Assembly (NCBI RefSeq): GCF_014161445.1
Contig: NZ_JABBXA010000002.1
Coordinates: 186,001 to 250,000, forward strand
Source of the DNA: Microbispora sp. H13382
GTDB taxonomy: Bacteria > Actinomycetota > Actinomycetes > Streptosporangiales > Streptosporangiaceae
DNA length: 64,000 nucleotides
Direction of reading: 5' to 3'
Shown here: one piece after another, positions 40,507 to 50,386 of the stretch
Layout: each line of letters opens with the position of its first letter
Position numbering within the stretch: position 1 is the stretch's first letter
The notes under the pieces: generated by a model
Databases searched by the model: none
Told to the model about the DNA's origin: nothing
Seen by the model: the letters and a program-made list of their open reading frames with translations, nothing else
Position numbers and translations under genes: made by a program

Positions 40507-41118
40507 TCACCGCCTGAAGGCGGTTTCCACACCCGGTGTCACCACAGCGCGAAACGCCGCGTCCATCTCGGCCGGCGTGGCGGTCAACTCGCCGTCGGCC
40601 CACTTGCGCAGCAGCGCCATGAACGCCCCGACGACGCAGGTGACCATCAGGTCGAGCGAGTCCGGTGGTGTGCTTCGCGGAGGGAGCGCTGCCAGCAACT
40701 CGTCACGCACGACCGTGGCCAGGATTTGCTCTCCGCGCGCCATCACGGCGCTGCCCCCGCGCCGCCCGAGCAGCGCTCGCGCCAGCCGGCGCTGCTCATG
40801 AAGGTGTTCGAACATCGGCAGGCTGAAGGCGAACAGCGTGCCTGGCCTGGACGCGGGAGCGAGACGAAGAAGGCCGGAGAGCTCGTCGAGGTTGCTGAAC
40901 AGCACATCCTGTTTGTCGGTGAAGTGCGCGTAGAAGGTCGAGCGGCCGACGTTGGCGCGGTTGATGAGATCAGTGACGGTCACCGCCTCATAGCCCTTCT
41001 CCAGAATCAGCTCCACCAATGCCTGCTGAACGGCCTTCCGAGTGCGCCGCACCCGGCGATCGGAGCTCTCCCGCCGTGAGTTCCCGAACACGTCCCCCAC
41101 CTCTGTCCAGTACGGCAC
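40507..41118 (-). CDS. TetR/AcrR-family regulator
   Basis: A 203-residue repressor: RVRRTRKAVQQALVELILEKGYEA and VTDLINRANVGRSTFYAHFTDKQD form the HTH domain (about 22-75). Divergent from the methyltransferase gene, with a GAACA-N3-TGTTC dyad between them. Ligand unknown. Confidence 0.86.
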   Translation of the reverse strand: MPYWTEVGDVFGNSRRESSDRRVRRTRKAVQQALVELILEKGYEAVTVTDLINRANVGRSTFYAHFTDKQDVLFSNLDELSGLLRLAPASRPGTLFAFSLPMFEHLHEQRRLARALLGRRGGSAVMARGEQILATVVRDELLAALPPRSTPPDSLDLMVTCVVGAFMALLRKWADGELTATPAEMDAAFRAVVTPGVETAFRR

Positions 41119-41175
41119 AGCCCAACGAATTTGCTTGTTGACCGTGCCGTGCCGACGAATCGATCATTTATAACC

Positions 41176-41188
41176 GAACACATTGTTC
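41176..41188. promoter_or_regulatory. Putative TetR operator before the methyltransferase
   Basis: GAACACATTGTTC is a perfect 5-bp dyad with 3-base spacer, flanked by CC and CG, in the 92-bp divergent gap. Confidence 0.55.
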
Positions 41189-41210
41189 CGAAACAAGAAG
41201 GAGAAGCCCT

Positions 41211-41873
41211 ATGGGCAGGGGAAAGTTGCTACATAGTCACTCGAAACACGGTGACGGTGGTGGGCCCATCAATTATCCGCGGGGTTATGAGATTTTGGCC
41301 GAGCTCGGTTTCGCCGGGCGGCGTCGCAGCGTTTTCACCCGCCTGGCCGCGTTGTCCGGCGCGGGACCGGGCCATCAGATCTTGGACGTCGGCTGCGGCA
41401 CCGGCTACCTGACCCGGCTGCTGGCTCCTCTCGTGGGCCCCGAGGGGCGCGTTACCGGCGTTGACCCGTCACTTCCGATGATCGAGCACGCCCGTCGTCG
41501 CTCACCTGACAACTGCTCCTATCAGGTGGGCGAGGGGCAGGCGCTGCCCTTCCCCGACGCCTCGTTCGACATCGTGGTCTCCAGCTTCGCCGTTCACCAC
41601 ATGCCCGTCTCCGCCCGCAGCACCGCCGTGAGGGAGATCTCCCGCGTCCTGCGACCGGGCGGACGGCTGCTGATCGCCGAGTTCCGCCCGCCGGTCAACC
41701 CCCTCGCCGCCCGCCTCGTCGGGATACTGGCCGGTCCCGCGATGCGGCCGACCATGCCGGACCTGCTCGCCGATCTGGTCCCCGGTGCCGGTCTCAGCGT
41801 CGAGAGCACAGGCACCGTGGGGCCGGTGCTGTACTACGTCAACGCCGTTCGCCCACCCGAAATCCGTTCCTGA
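41211..41873 (+). CDS. Class I SAM-dependent methyltransferase
   Basis: A 220-residue methyltransferase: ILDVGCGTGYLTRLLAPLVG is motif I, VTGVDPSLPMIEHAR the acidic loop and LRPGGRLLIAEF motif IV/V. It resembles UbiE/ArsM-like small-molecule enzymes but lacks ArsM cysteines. AAGGAG precedes the ATG. Probably controlled by the divergent TetR; substrate unknown. Confidence 0.85.
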   Translation: MGRGKLLHSHSKHGDGGGPINYPRGYEILAELGFAGRRRSVFTRLAALSGAGPGHQILDVGCGTGYLTRLLAPLVGPEGRVTGVDPSLPMIEHARRRSPDNCSYQVGEGQALPFPDASFDIVVSSFAVHHMPVSARSTAVREISRVLRPGGRLLIAEFRPPVNPLAARLVGILAGPAMRPTMPDLLADLVPGAGLSVESTGTVGPVLYYVNAVRPPEIRS

Positions 41874-42057
41874 AACAGCCCGCTATTCAGACAAAAGAAT
41901 GATCTCCATTGTGGGGAAGAAAAGTCAGGGGCGTGACGACCGGATTGCTTCCTGCCGAGCAGTGACGATTTGGGGCCGTTCGGCTCTATCGGCCGGTAGG
42001 GCAGGGCGGTCGTATGGAAGGCAGCACTCTGTCGTCTCGTCATTGTGGAGGCACGAC

Positions 42058-44364
42058 ATGCTGCGCGTTCTTAGTGCCCTGGATGATCGGTGGCGTGAGC
42101 CGGTGTTCCTGGCGGCGACCGGTGGCGCGCTGGTCGGCGGTGGTGTGGCCTGGTTGGCCGGGGCCGTGGGCGTCGCGGATGGGTTCTGGATGGCGGGGAC
42201 CGCGGTGGCCGTCGTGCCCGCGGTGGTGTGGGTGGTCGCCGCGTTGCGGAAGGGGCGGGCGGGTGTCGATCTGATCGCGGCGCTGGCGCTGGCCGGGACC
42301 CTGGCGGTCGGTGAGTACCTGGCCGGGGCTTTGATCGCGGTGATGCTGGCCACCGGGCGGGCGCTGGACGCGGCGGCGGAGCGCCGGGCGTCGCGTGACC
42401 TGCGCGCGTTGCTGGAGCGTGCGCCGCGCTCCGCTCGCCGCCGAAGCGGCGATGAGGTGGTCGTCGTCGCTCTGGCGGACGTACGGGTGGGGGACGTGGT
42501 GGTGGTCGGCCCGGGCGAGGTGGTGCCGGTGGACGGCCGGGTGCTGGCCGGGCCGGCGATGCTGGACGAGGCCGCGCTGACCGGGGAGTCCACCATCATC
42601 GAGCGCGGTACCGGCGAGGCGGTCCGCAGCGGGGTGGTCAACGCCGGCGGTGCGGTCGACATCGAGGCGACGGCTACCGCCGAGGACAGCACCTACGCGC
42701 AGATCGTCCGGCTGGCCGAGCAGGCGGGTGCGCAGCGGGCGCCGGTGGTGCGGCTGGCCGAGCGATACGCCGCGTGGTTCCTGCCGCTGTCCCTGGGGGT
42801 CGCCGGGGCGGCGTGGTTGATCAGCGGATCCGCGGTGCGGGCGGTGGCGGTCTTGGTGGTGGCGACCCCGTGCCCGCTGCTGCTGGCCGCTCCGGTCGCG
42901 ATCGTGTCGGGGTTGTCGCGGGCGGCGCGCCAGGGCGTCATCGTCCGGGACGGTGGCGCGCTGGAACGGCTGGGGCGAGCCCGCACTCTGCTGCTCGACA
43001 AGACAGGCACGTTGACCAGGGGCCGTCCGCGGGTTCTGCAGGTAGCCGCCGCTCCCGGCCGGGCGCCTTCGGAGGTGCTGCGGCTGGCGGCGTCACTCGA
43101 CCAGATGTCCGCTCACGTGCTGGCTGAGGCGATCGTCGCGGAAGCACGGGCCCGAGGCTTGGCGCTGTCGGCGCCGCGGGAGGTGACCGAGGAACCCGGC
43201 CGCGGAGTGACCGGCATGGTGGACGGACAGCGCGTGAGCGTGGGCAAGACGGGGATACCGCTTGAAGCCCGTCCCGGCTGGGCTCGCGCGGCCGACAACC
43301 GTGCCGCCTTGGACGGCGCCGCCGTCGCCTGGCTCACCGTCGACGGCGTGTTGTGCGGTGCGATCTTGCTGCTGGACCCGTTGCGTCACGACGCTCCCCG
43401 TACGCTGCGGCGGCTGCGCTCGGCGGGCATCGACCGCCTGCTGATGCTGACCGGCGATCGCGCCGAGCCCGCCCGTGAGGTGGCCGCGGTGGTCGGGCTT
43501 GACGAGGTACGGGCCGAGCAGTTGCCCGCCGACAAGGTCGCCGCGGTCAGAGCGGAAACCTCAAGGGCCGTGACCGTCATGGTCGGCGACGGCATCAACG
43601 ACGCCCCCGCGCTGTCGGCGGCCGACGTCGGGGTGGCGATGGGAGCGCGCGGGTCCACCGCCTCCTCCGAGGCCGCGGACGTGGTGCTGGTCACCGACCG
43701 GGTGGACCGGCTCGCCGACGCCATGGAGATCGCGGTGCGCACCCGGCGTATCGCCGTGCAGTCGGCCGCGGGGGGCATGGCCATGTCGCTGGTGGCCATG
43801 GTGGCCGCGCTGCTGGGCTGGCTGCCGCCCGCGGCCGGGGCGCTGCTGCAGGAGGGGATCGATGTGGTGGTGATCCTCAACGCGTTGCGTGCCGTGCTGC
43901 CCCGGCGCGGCGCCCGGCTGGCGCTGGAGCCGGCCACCGAGGACCTGATCCGCCGCTTCGCCGCCGAGCATGACGATCTCGCCGACGTGCTGGATGCCGT
44001 GCGTGACGCCGCGGGCCTGCTGGCCGTCGAGCACGGGCCGCGGGTGCTGGGCGCCGTGCGGGAGGTCGACCGGTTGCTGACCGAGCGGCTGCTGCCGCAC
44101 GAGTACGCCGAAGAGCACGAGCTCTACCCGGCGCTGGCCGGTCCCCTCGGGGGAGGAGAGGCGACCGCGACCATGAGCCGGGCCCACAGCGAGATCGATC
44201 GCCTGGCCCGCCGGATCGCCACGCACGTGAAAGTCGCCGAAACCGCCGGTCAGTTGCGACCCGAGCAACTGGAGGATCTACGGGCCTGCCTGTACGGGTT
44301 GCACTCGGTGTTGCGGCTGCATTTCGTCCAGGAAGAGGAGAACTACTTCTCCCTCGCCCCCTGA
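42058..44364 (+). CDS. P1B-5-type heavy-metal ATPase with C-terminal hemerythrin domain
   Basis: A 768-residue pump. The TM metal motif is TPCP (VVATPCPLLLAAPVAIVSGL), phosphorylation DKTGTLTRG and hinge VGDGINDAPALS. The last helices carry LLQEGIDVVVILNALRA, the QExxD motif of P1B-5 ATPases. The nucleotide-domain HP dipeptide is HV (MSAHVLAEAIV). Residues 620-768 form a hemerythrin-like di-iron domain with AEHDDL, LLPHEYAEEHELYP, RAHSEI and LHSVLRLHFVQEEENY. P1B-5 pumps are linked to Fe or Ni; the tail may sense O2 or iron. No HMA domain. ATG 42058 has GGAGG upstream. Confidence 0.88.
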   Translation: MLRVLSALDDRWREPVFLAATGGALVGGGVAWLAGAVGVADGFWMAGTAVAVVPAVVWVVAALRKGRAGVDLIAALALAGTLAVGEYLAGALIAVMLATGRALDAAAERRASRDLRALLERAPRSARRRSGDEVVVVALADVRVGDVVVVGPGEVVPVDGRVLAGPAMLDEAALTGESTIIERGTGEAVRSGVVNAGGAVDIEATATAEDSTYAQIVRLAEQAGAQRAPVVRLAERYAAWFLPLSLGVAGAAWLISGSAVRAVAVLVVATPCPLLLAAPVAIVSGLSRAARQGVIVRDGGALERLGRARTLLLDKTGTLTRGRPRVLQVAAAPGRAPSEVLRLAASLDQMSAHVLAEAIVAEARARGLALSAPREVTEEPGRGVTGMVDGQRVSVGKTGIPLEARPGWARAADNRAALDGAAVAWLTVDGVLCGAILLLDPLRHDAPRTLRRLRSAGIDRLLMLTGDRAEPAREVAAVVGLDEVRAEQLPADKVAAVRAETSRAVTVMVGDGINDAPALSAADVGVAMGARGSTASSEAADVVLVTDRVDRLADAMEIAVRTRRIAVQSAAGGMAMSLVAMVAALLGWLPPAAGALLQEGIDVVVILNALRAVLPRRGARLALEPATEDLIRRFAAEHDDLADVLDAVRDAAGLLAVEHGPRVLGAVREVDRLLTERLLPHEYAEEHELYPALAGPLGGGEATATMSRAHSEIDRLARRIATHVKVAETAGQLRPEQLEDLRACLYGLHSVLRLHFVQEEENYFSLAP

Positions 44365-44406
44365 TCCCTCGGCGTTCGCGGAACCGTATACGCACCGGAG
44401 GAAGGC

Positions 44407-46764
44407 ATGGCGGGGCTGACCACAGCCGAGGTCACCGAGCGGATCGTCCGCGGCCAGATCAACGACGTCCCCGCCCGGTCCTCCCGGTCCACTGCGGAGA
44501 TCGTGCGGGCCAACGTCTTCACCCGGTTCAATGCGATCATCGGCGCCTTGTTCGCCGTCATCGTGGTCGTCGGTCCGCTGCGTGACGGGCTGTTCGGCCT
44601 GGTGGTCATCGCCAACACCGGGATCGGCATCCTCCAGGAGCTGCGCGCCAAGCGCACCCTCGACGCCCTGGCCCTCATCGGGCAGGCCAGGCCCGTGGTC
44701 CGCCGCGACGGCGTGCGTGTCACCGTTCCCATCTCGCAGATCGTCCTGGACGATCTGATCGAGATCGGCACCGGGGACAAGTGCGTCGTCGACGGCACCG
44801 TCACTCAGGCGGACGGGTTGGAGATCGACGAGTCGCTGCTGACCGGCGAACCGGACCCGGTGCCCAAGCAGCCCGGCGATGCCGTGCTGTCCGGCAGCTT
44901 CGTGGTGGCCGGCAGCGGCGCCTTCGTCGCCACCAAGGTCGGCCGCCACGCCTACGCCGCCCAGCTCGCCGAGGAAGCCAGCCGCTTCACTCTGGTCCAC
45001 TCCGAACTGCGCTCCGGCATCAGCCGCATCCTCAAATACGTGACCTGGATGATGGTCCCCGTCGCGGTCGCGCTGATCGTCAGCCAGCTGTACCTGCAGC
45101 ACCACGACTGGCCCGAGGGGGTACGGCGGATGGTCGGTGGCATCGTGCCCATGGTCCCCGAGGGGCTGATCCTGCTGACCTCCGTGGCCTTCGCCATCGG
45201 AGTGATCAGGCTCGGCCGCAGAAGGTGCCTGGTCCAGGAACTGCCGGCCATCGAGGGACTGGCCCGGGTGGACATCGTGTGCCTGGACAAGACCGGCACC
45301 CTCACCCAAGGCGGCATGCGCGTCAGCGACCTCGTCACCTTCGACCGCGCGAGTTCGACGCACCCGGCCCAGGCCCTGGCCTGCCTCGCTGCCGCGGACC
45401 CGCGACCGAATGCCAGCCTGCAGGCCATTCTCGACGCCTACGGGACCAGTGAGCACAATGGCTGGCGCTGCACCGCCGTGCTGCCGTTCTCCTCCGCCCG
45501 GAAGTACAGCGCGGCCGTACTCGACAGCCCGGACGGCGCGCGTGGCACCTGGCTGCTCGGCGCTCCGGACGTCCTGCTGCCGGCCGGCGATCCGCACCTG
45601 GCCACGGCCGACACCCTCGCCGCACAGGGACTACGTGTCCTCCTCCTGGCCACCAGCGGCAACGACCTGAACCATCCCACACTCACCCAGCACGCCAACC
45701 CCGTCGCCCTGGTCGTGCTCGACCAGCGTCTGCGCTCCGACGCGGCCGCCACGCTGCGCTACTTCGCCGACCAGGGCGTCGCCGCGAAAGTCATCTCCGG
45801 TGACAGCGCGGTCTCGGTCGCCGCCATCGCCGCCCGGCTCCACCTGCCCCACGCCGAGCATCCCATCGACGCCCGGCGGCTCCCCACCGAACCGGACCGG
45901 CTGGCCAGGACAGTGGAGGAGACGACGGTCTTCGGACGCGTCACCCCCCGGCAGAAACGCGACATGGTCGCCGCCCTGCAGGCGCGCGGTCACACGGTCG
46001 CCATGACCGGCGACGGGGTGAACGACGTGCTCGCGCTCAAAGACGCCGACATCGGTGTCGCCATGGGCACCGGCAGCGACGCCACCCGCGCCGTCGCGCA
46101 GATCGTGCTACTCGACAACGACTTCGCCGTCTTGCCGGCGGTGGTCGCCGAAGGCCGGCGCGTCATCGGCAACATCACCCGTGTCGCCAACCTCTTCCTC
46201 ACCAAAACCGTGTACTCGGTGCTGCTCGGCCTGCTGGTCGTCATCTGGCGGGTTCCCTACCCGTTCCTGCCCCGCCACTCCACTCTGCTGTCCGCCCTCA
46301 CCATCGGGCTGCCGGCGTTCTTTTTGGCCCTGGCTCCGAACACAGAACGCGCCCGGCCCCACTTCGTCCGCACTGTCATGCGGTTCGCCCTGCCCAGCGG
46401 GCTGATCGCAGGCACCGCCACCTTCGCCACCTACCTGATCGCCCGCCACCACTACGGCGCTGCGGGGCTCGGCGCCGCGACCAGCGCCGCCACTCTGACG
46501 CTCTTCTTGATCTCCTTGTGGGTTCTGGCCATCATCGCCCGCCCCTATACCCGATGGCGTGCAACCCTCGTGGTCGCGATGGCCGTGTCCTTCATGGCCG
46601 TGCTGGCCGCCCCATGGCTCCAACACTTCTTCGCCCTGAAACTGGTCGGCTTCCCCATCCCCTGGACTGCGGCCGGCGTCGCCGTCGTCGCCGCAGCCGC
46701 GCTCGAACTGGTCTGGAAACACAGCCGCAGAACCCCGACGAGTCGTCCTTCCCCGCCTGCCTGA
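44407..46764 (+). CDS. CtpE-like cation P-type ATPase
   Basis: A 785-residue P-type ATPase. The TM4 segment IVPMVPEGLILLTSVAF and the following QELPAIEGLARVDIVCLDKTGTLTQGG match mycobacterial CtpE, a Ca2+-uptake pump. TGE is present in LLTGEPDPVPKQ, and the hinge is TGDGVNDVLALKDADIGVAMG. It has no heavy-metal CPx motif. About ten membrane helices. GGAGGAAGG precedes the ATG; it starts 42 bp after the P1B-5 gene and is probably cotranscribed. The substrate may be Ca2+ or Mg2+, inferred from family only. Confidence 0.85.
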   Translation: MAGLTTAEVTERIVRGQINDVPARSSRSTAEIVRANVFTRFNAIIGALFAVIVVVGPLRDGLFGLVVIANTGIGILQELRAKRTLDALALIGQARPVVRRDGVRVTVPISQIVLDDLIEIGTGDKCVVDGTVTQADGLEIDESLLTGEPDPVPKQPGDAVLSGSFVVAGSGAFVATKVGRHAYAAQLAEEASRFTLVHSELRSGISRILKYVTWMMVPVAVALIVSQLYLQHHDWPEGVRRMVGGIVPMVPEGLILLTSVAFAIGVIRLGRRRCLVQELPAIEGLARVDIVCLDKTGTLTQGGMRVSDLVTFDRASSTHPAQALACLAAADPRPNASLQAILDAYGTSEHNGWRCTAVLPFSSARKYSAAVLDSPDGARGTWLLGAPDVLLPAGDPHLATADTLAAQGLRVLLLATSGNDLNHPTLTQHANPVALVVLDQRLRSDAAATLRYFADQGVAAKVISGDSAVSVAAIAARLHLPHAEHPIDARRLPTEPDRLARTVEETTVFGRVTPRQKRDMVAALQARGHTVAMTGDGVNDVLALKDADIGVAMGTGSDATRAVAQIVLLDNDFAVLPAVVAEGRRVIGNITRVANLFLTKTVYSVLLGLLVVIWRVPYPFLPRHSTLLSALTIGLPAFFLALAPNTERARPHFVRTVMRFALPSGLIAGTATFATYLIARHHYGAAGLGAATSAATLTLFLISLWVLAIIARPYTRWRATLVVAMAVSFMAVLAAPWLQHFFALKLVGFPIPWTAAGVAVVAAAALELVWKHSRRTPTSRPSPPA

Positions 46765-47107
46765 CCCGGGGATGCCGTCCGGCCTCGTCCTTCGCATTGT
46801 GCGAAAAGCGCGTCGCCGCCTGGCCGGGCACGCCGTTGCCCCGGCGGCGCTGGAGCTGCACCGGGGCTGGCGTCCAGGTCGACGTCGGGTGCGTCCTTGA
46901 CGCGGTCCTTGTCGTAGGGAACCTCGACATGGTCGGCCACCAGGTCGGCGTCGCGCAGCGGGACGAAGGTCTAGACATTATTGTGGCTTTCGCCCTCTTG
47001 GGTCCGCCTGGATGTGGCCTCAGGTAACCACCCTGTAGCTCCCGGAACATCTCGGCCTACACTCCGCATCCTGGTCCCTTGACCCGCATTGAGTGAGGTG
47101 AGGGTGG
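46765..47107. other. Scar region without a gene
   Basis: This 343-bp stretch holds no functional gene. Most of it (46821-47078) is the deleted copy of the PRC-barrel locus. Short minus-strand frames here are remnants of that gene. Confidence 0.75.
46821..47078. repeat. Deleted direct copy of the PRC-barrel locus
   Basis: 46821-46867 equals 27407-27453 (47 bp, exact), 46869-46972 equals 28058-28161 (104 bp, exact), and 47027-47078 matches 28454-28507 with a few changes. Order and orientation are kept; about 600 bp and 290 bp between blocks are missing. The distance between first blocks is 19,414 bp. Confidence 0.88.
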
Positions 47108-48439
47108 ATGACGGCCGATTCTCCCGACACGACTCGTCAGGCAGGGCGTTCCCGCGCGAGGGGGGCGTTGGCCGTCCTGGCGCGCCTGGTGGCGGCCCTC
47201 GCCGTGCTGGTCCTCGCGCCGGTCCTCGGCTTGGCGTCGCTGGCCGGCATGGCGAGCGTGACCACGAACCCGACCCTGGCGGTGTTCCTCGGCCTGGCCG
47301 TCTTCGCGTCGGTGTTCTTTCTCGGCCTGCTGCTGTTCGTGCCGCGGCCGAGGACGGCCCCCTGGCGCCGGGTGCGAGCCGCGATCCTTGTCCTCGTCGA
47401 GACCTTCGTCGTCGTACGTGTCGTGCCGGCGACCATCCGGCCGTTCCCCGACACCCTGCCGGCCCGGCCCGGGGTGGCGGGGCAGCGATACTGGGACCTG
47501 CCGACCGGGTCCCGCATCGCCTATGTCCGCCTGGCGCCCAAGCAGCCTCAGGCCTCGACGCCGGTGGTTTTCCTGCACGGCGGACCGGGGGTCGCGGACA
47601 TGGAGCGGGACGCCGCCTTCTTCGGCGCTCTCACCTCCGACGGGTACGTCGTCTACGTGTACGACCAGGTGGGCGCCGGCAGTTCCGGGCGGCTCGCCGA
47701 TCCCCGCGGCTACGGGCTCGCCCGCGACGTCGCGGACCTGGAGGCCATCCGCCAGGCCGTCGGCGCCGAGCAACTGATTCTGATCGGCCACTCCTACGGC
47801 GCCCAGGTCGCCGCCGCCTACCTCGCCCACCATGCCGATCACGTCGCCAAGGTCGTCTTCTCCTCGCCCGGCTCCCTGACACCGAGCCCGACCGGCGCCG
47901 CCCTGCTGAGCCGGCTCGACCCCGGCCAGGGCCGTGCGCTCTCCCTGGACCTGCTCCACCCGCGCGCTCTGGCCGCCTACACCCTGGTGCAGGTGAATCC
48001 CCAAGCCGCCCACGCCCTGGTCGGAGACGACGAGATGGACGCCCGCTTCGCGCGCTACTACGAACTCCTCCAGCCCGCGCTCCACTGCCGGGGCGCGACC
48101 GTCGGGCGGAGCGTGGCCGGCGTGGGGGCCTACGCGAATCTGTCCCCCCAGGCGTCGGGGGCCCCGCCGCACCCCGACCTGCGACCCGCGCTCGGCGCCA
48201 CCACCACCCCTGCCCTCGTCCTCAAGGGCTCGTGCGACTACCTGAGCTGGTCCTCGGCCATCGAGTATCGGCGGGTGCTGCGCGGAACCGAGGTGGTCTA
48301 CCTCCGTCACGCGGGTCACGACGCGTACCAGGATCAACCGGGCGCCTATCTGGCGAGCCTGCGAGCGTTTCTGGCCGGCCGTCCCGTGCCGGCGTACGAC
48401 AGTGACCAGCCGCCCGCTGACTACGAAGGACCTCGGTGA
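47108..48439 (+). CDS. Membrane-anchored alpha/beta hydrolase (proline-iminopeptidase-like)
   Basis: A 443-residue protein. Three hydrophobic segments lie in the first 110 residues (about 20-50, 55-78, 92-108), then an alpha/beta hydrolase. VVFLHGGPGVADMERD is the oxyanion region, LILIGHSYGAQVAAAYLAHH carries the nucleophile Ser and YLRHAGHDAY the catalytic His. HGGPG suggests peptidase-type substrates. The ATG follows GAGGTGAGG. Alone on its strand; starts 29 bp after the repeat scar. Confidence 0.82.
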   Translation: MTADSPDTTRQAGRSRARGALAVLARLVAALAVLVLAPVLGLASLAGMASVTTNPTLAVFLGLAVFASVFFLGLLLFVPRPRTAPWRRVRAAILVLVETFVVVRVVPATIRPFPDTLPARPGVAGQRYWDLPTGSRIAYVRLAPKQPQASTPVVFLHGGPGVADMERDAAFFGALTSDGYVVYVYDQVGAGSSGRLADPRGYGLARDVADLEAIRQAVGAEQLILIGHSYGAQVAAAYLAHHADHVAKVVFSSPGSLTPSPTGAALLSRLDPGQGRALSLDLLHPRALAAYTLVQVNPQAAHALVGDDEMDARFARYYELLQPALHCRGATVGRSVAGVGAYANLSPQASGAPPHPDLRPALGATTTPALVLKGSCDYLSWSSAIEYRRVLRGTEVVYLRHAGHDAYQDQPGAYLASLRAFLAGRPVPAYDSDQPPADYEGPR

Positions 48440-48679
48440 TCGGCCGGCCATGGCGGCAGGGTTGCGCCGCCGCGTACCGATCGTCACTGGCCAATACGCC
48501 GTATTCGCTGTCCTGGTCGCCCTGTGGTGCCTGATCGGATCCTTGCTCGGCTCCCACAAAAAGATCATCGAGTTTGTCGAGCGCTACACCTTCTCTGAAC
48601 TCAGGACGCGAACGGCTCAGTCGTCGGCATCGGCCGCGAAACCGTGCTCCCGCGCTGCTCGGGTGAGGACAACCCGGGG

Positions 48680-49498
48680 TCATGTCCGCATGAGGCATGC
48701 GAGGAGCGCCAGCTTGTCGGCACTGTCGGTGCCGGGGTCCGGGTGGAGGACGACGAGCGTCTGACCTGGCGCGCCGCTGACGCCCAATCGCTCCCGGTTC
48801 AGCCAGAGGCCACCGACCTGAGGGTGCTCGATGTGCTTGGGTGTGCCTTCGCACGTGTTCACGTCGTGGCGGGCCCACAGCCTGCTGAAGCGGGAACTGG
48901 CGAGGGAGAGTTCGCCGACGAGTTCGATGAACCGGGGGTCGTCCGTGTCGGTGCCGACGGACTCGCGAAAGCCGGCGACCATGCCCTGCGCGGCGTCCTC
49001 CCAGTCCGGGTAGAGGGTCTGCTCCGCGAGGTCCAGGAACACGTCGCGCAGGCGGTTGCGCCCCGCCACGAGTCGCGGCGACAGAGCGGTGGCCGGCGCG
49101 TTGGCGGCGAGGACGTCGAAGTAGCGGCCCTCCACGTACGCGGGGAGCGGGAGCGTGGCGACGAGCTTGGCGACGCCGGAAGGGACGGTTTCCTTCCGGG
49201 GCCGCCGTCGCCCCCGGGGTTTTCCCGCCCCGAGGCGGAGCAGGTAGGCCGTCGCGTCGTCATCGAGCAGCAGCACGCGGGCGAGGGACTCGAGGACCTG
49301 CGTGGAGGGGTTGCGGTCGCGGCCCTGTTCCAGGCGCAGGTAGTAGTCGGCGCTGATGCCGGCGAGCATCGCGACCTCCTCCCGGCGCAGGCCCGGCACG
49401 CGCCGTACGCCCACGGCAGGGATGCCGGCCTGTTCAGGAGTGACGAGCTCGCGGCGGGCGCGTACGTAATCGCCCAGGAGGTTGGACTCGTCCCTCAT
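48680..49498 (-). CDS. XRE-family regulator with MmyB-like ligand domain
   Basis: A 272-residue protein. HTH: VRRVPGLRREEVAMLAGISADYYLRLEQGR (about 31-60). The MmyB-like PAS domain follows (LPAYVEGRYFDVLAANAPATAL and the LYPDWEDAAQGMVAGFRESV stretch), as is common in actinomycetes. Divergent from the small hydrolase at 49657 and likely its regulator. Confidence 0.88.
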   Translation of the reverse strand: MRDESNLLGDYVRARRELVTPEQAGIPAVGVRRVPGLRREEVAMLAGISADYYLRLEQGRDRNPSTQVLESLARVLLLDDDATAYLLRLGAGKPRGRRRPRKETVPSGVAKLVATLPLPAYVEGRYFDVLAANAPATALSPRLVAGRNRLRDVFLDLAEQTLYPDWEDAAQGMVAGFRESVGTDTDDPRFIELVGELSLASSRFSRLWARHDVNTCEGTPKHIEHPQVGGLWLNRERLGVSGAPGQTLVVLHPDPGTDSADKLALLACLMRT

Positions 49499-49656
49499 GG
49501 CCCCACTGTAGGTCGCGCGCTTTCGTGTGTACCTGGTCCTGTCACCCCCAGGATCGCGGGGGCTCTGGCTCTGTCAGCGGGTGAGCGGAAACCTCGCCTC
49601 AGACGAACGCCGGCTGAATCGGCTGGTGGTCCCTTCCGCGAACAAGGAGCTACACC

Positions 49657-50382
49657 ATGTCGACCTTTCTGCTCGTACACGGGGCCTGGCACAGCGGGCG
49701 ATGCTGGGAGCGGGTGGTCCCGTTGCTGGCATCGGCCGGGCATCGGGTGATCGCGCCGTCGCTGACCGGCTTCGGCGACAAGGCACATCTGTTCGGCCCC
49801 GAGGTAGGGCTGGACACGCACGTCGACGACGTCGTCAGACTGATCACCGAAGAGGACCTCACCGACGTGATCCTGGTGGGCCACAGCTACGCCGGGCTGG
49901 TCATCTCGTCCGCCGCCAACCGGATCCCGGATCGGATCGCCCATCTCGTCTATCTCGACGCGATGGTCCCGGAGGACGGCGAGAGCGCGGTCGATGTGCA
50001 ACCGGTGACCCAGACCCTCATCGATCGCGCCGCGGAGTCCGGGGCCGGCTGGCGGATCCCGCCGATGCCCGAGTCGCCGCCGCCTCTGGGCCTGTTCGGG
50101 GTCACCGACCCGGCGGACGTGGCGTGGCTGCGGACGATGTTGTCGGATCAGCCGGCGCTCTGCCTGCGGCAACCGGTCCGGCTGGACAACCCGGCCGTGC
50201 ACGCGATTGCGCGGACGCACATTCATTGCGTCGCGGACATGCCGGAGGGCATCGAGCGGCGGCCCGTACCGGCGACACAGCCCAACGGCAGTCCGGCACA
50301 GGTGTGGGAACTGCAGACGGGCCACGACTGCATGATCACCATGCCGGCCGAGCTCACCGACCTGCTGCTCAAGCTCGGCTGA
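49657..50382 (+). CDS. Alpha/beta hydrolase (EstC/pyrethroid-hydrolase-like)
   Basis: A 241-residue hydrolase of the hydroxynitrile-lyase/EstC group: FLLVHGAWHSGRCWERVVP, VILVGHSYAGLVISSAANR with the Ser nucleophile, LVYLDAMVPEDGES, and the C-terminal ELQTGHDCMITMPAEL with the His. AAGGAG lies before the ATG. Divergent from the XRE regulator. The substrate is unknown. Confidence 0.87.
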   Translation: MSTFLLVHGAWHSGRCWERVVPLLASAGHRVIAPSLTGFGDKAHLFGPEVGLDTHVDDVVRLITEEDLTDVILVGHSYAGLVISSAANRIPDRIAHLVYLDAMVPEDGESAVDVQPVTQTLIDRAAESGAGWRIPPMPESPPPLGLFGVTDPADVAWLRTMLSDQPALCLRQPVRLDNPAVHAIARTHIHCVADMPEGIERRPVPATQPNGSPAQVWELQTGHDCMITMPAELTDLLLKLG

Positions 50383-50386
50383 CCCG

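Noticed and set aside
46592-47050. Minus-strand frame starting MFRELQG, also seen near 28490
   Set aside because: The shared peptide comes from repeat block 3; both frames are by-products of the duplicated DNA, not homologous genes.
48402-48764. Plus-strand frame with a hydrophobic stretch and KKIIEFVERY
   Set aside because: It is a weak hint of a lost gene between the hydrolase and the XRE gene, but I found no family, no ribosome site and its 3' part overlaps the XRE gene.
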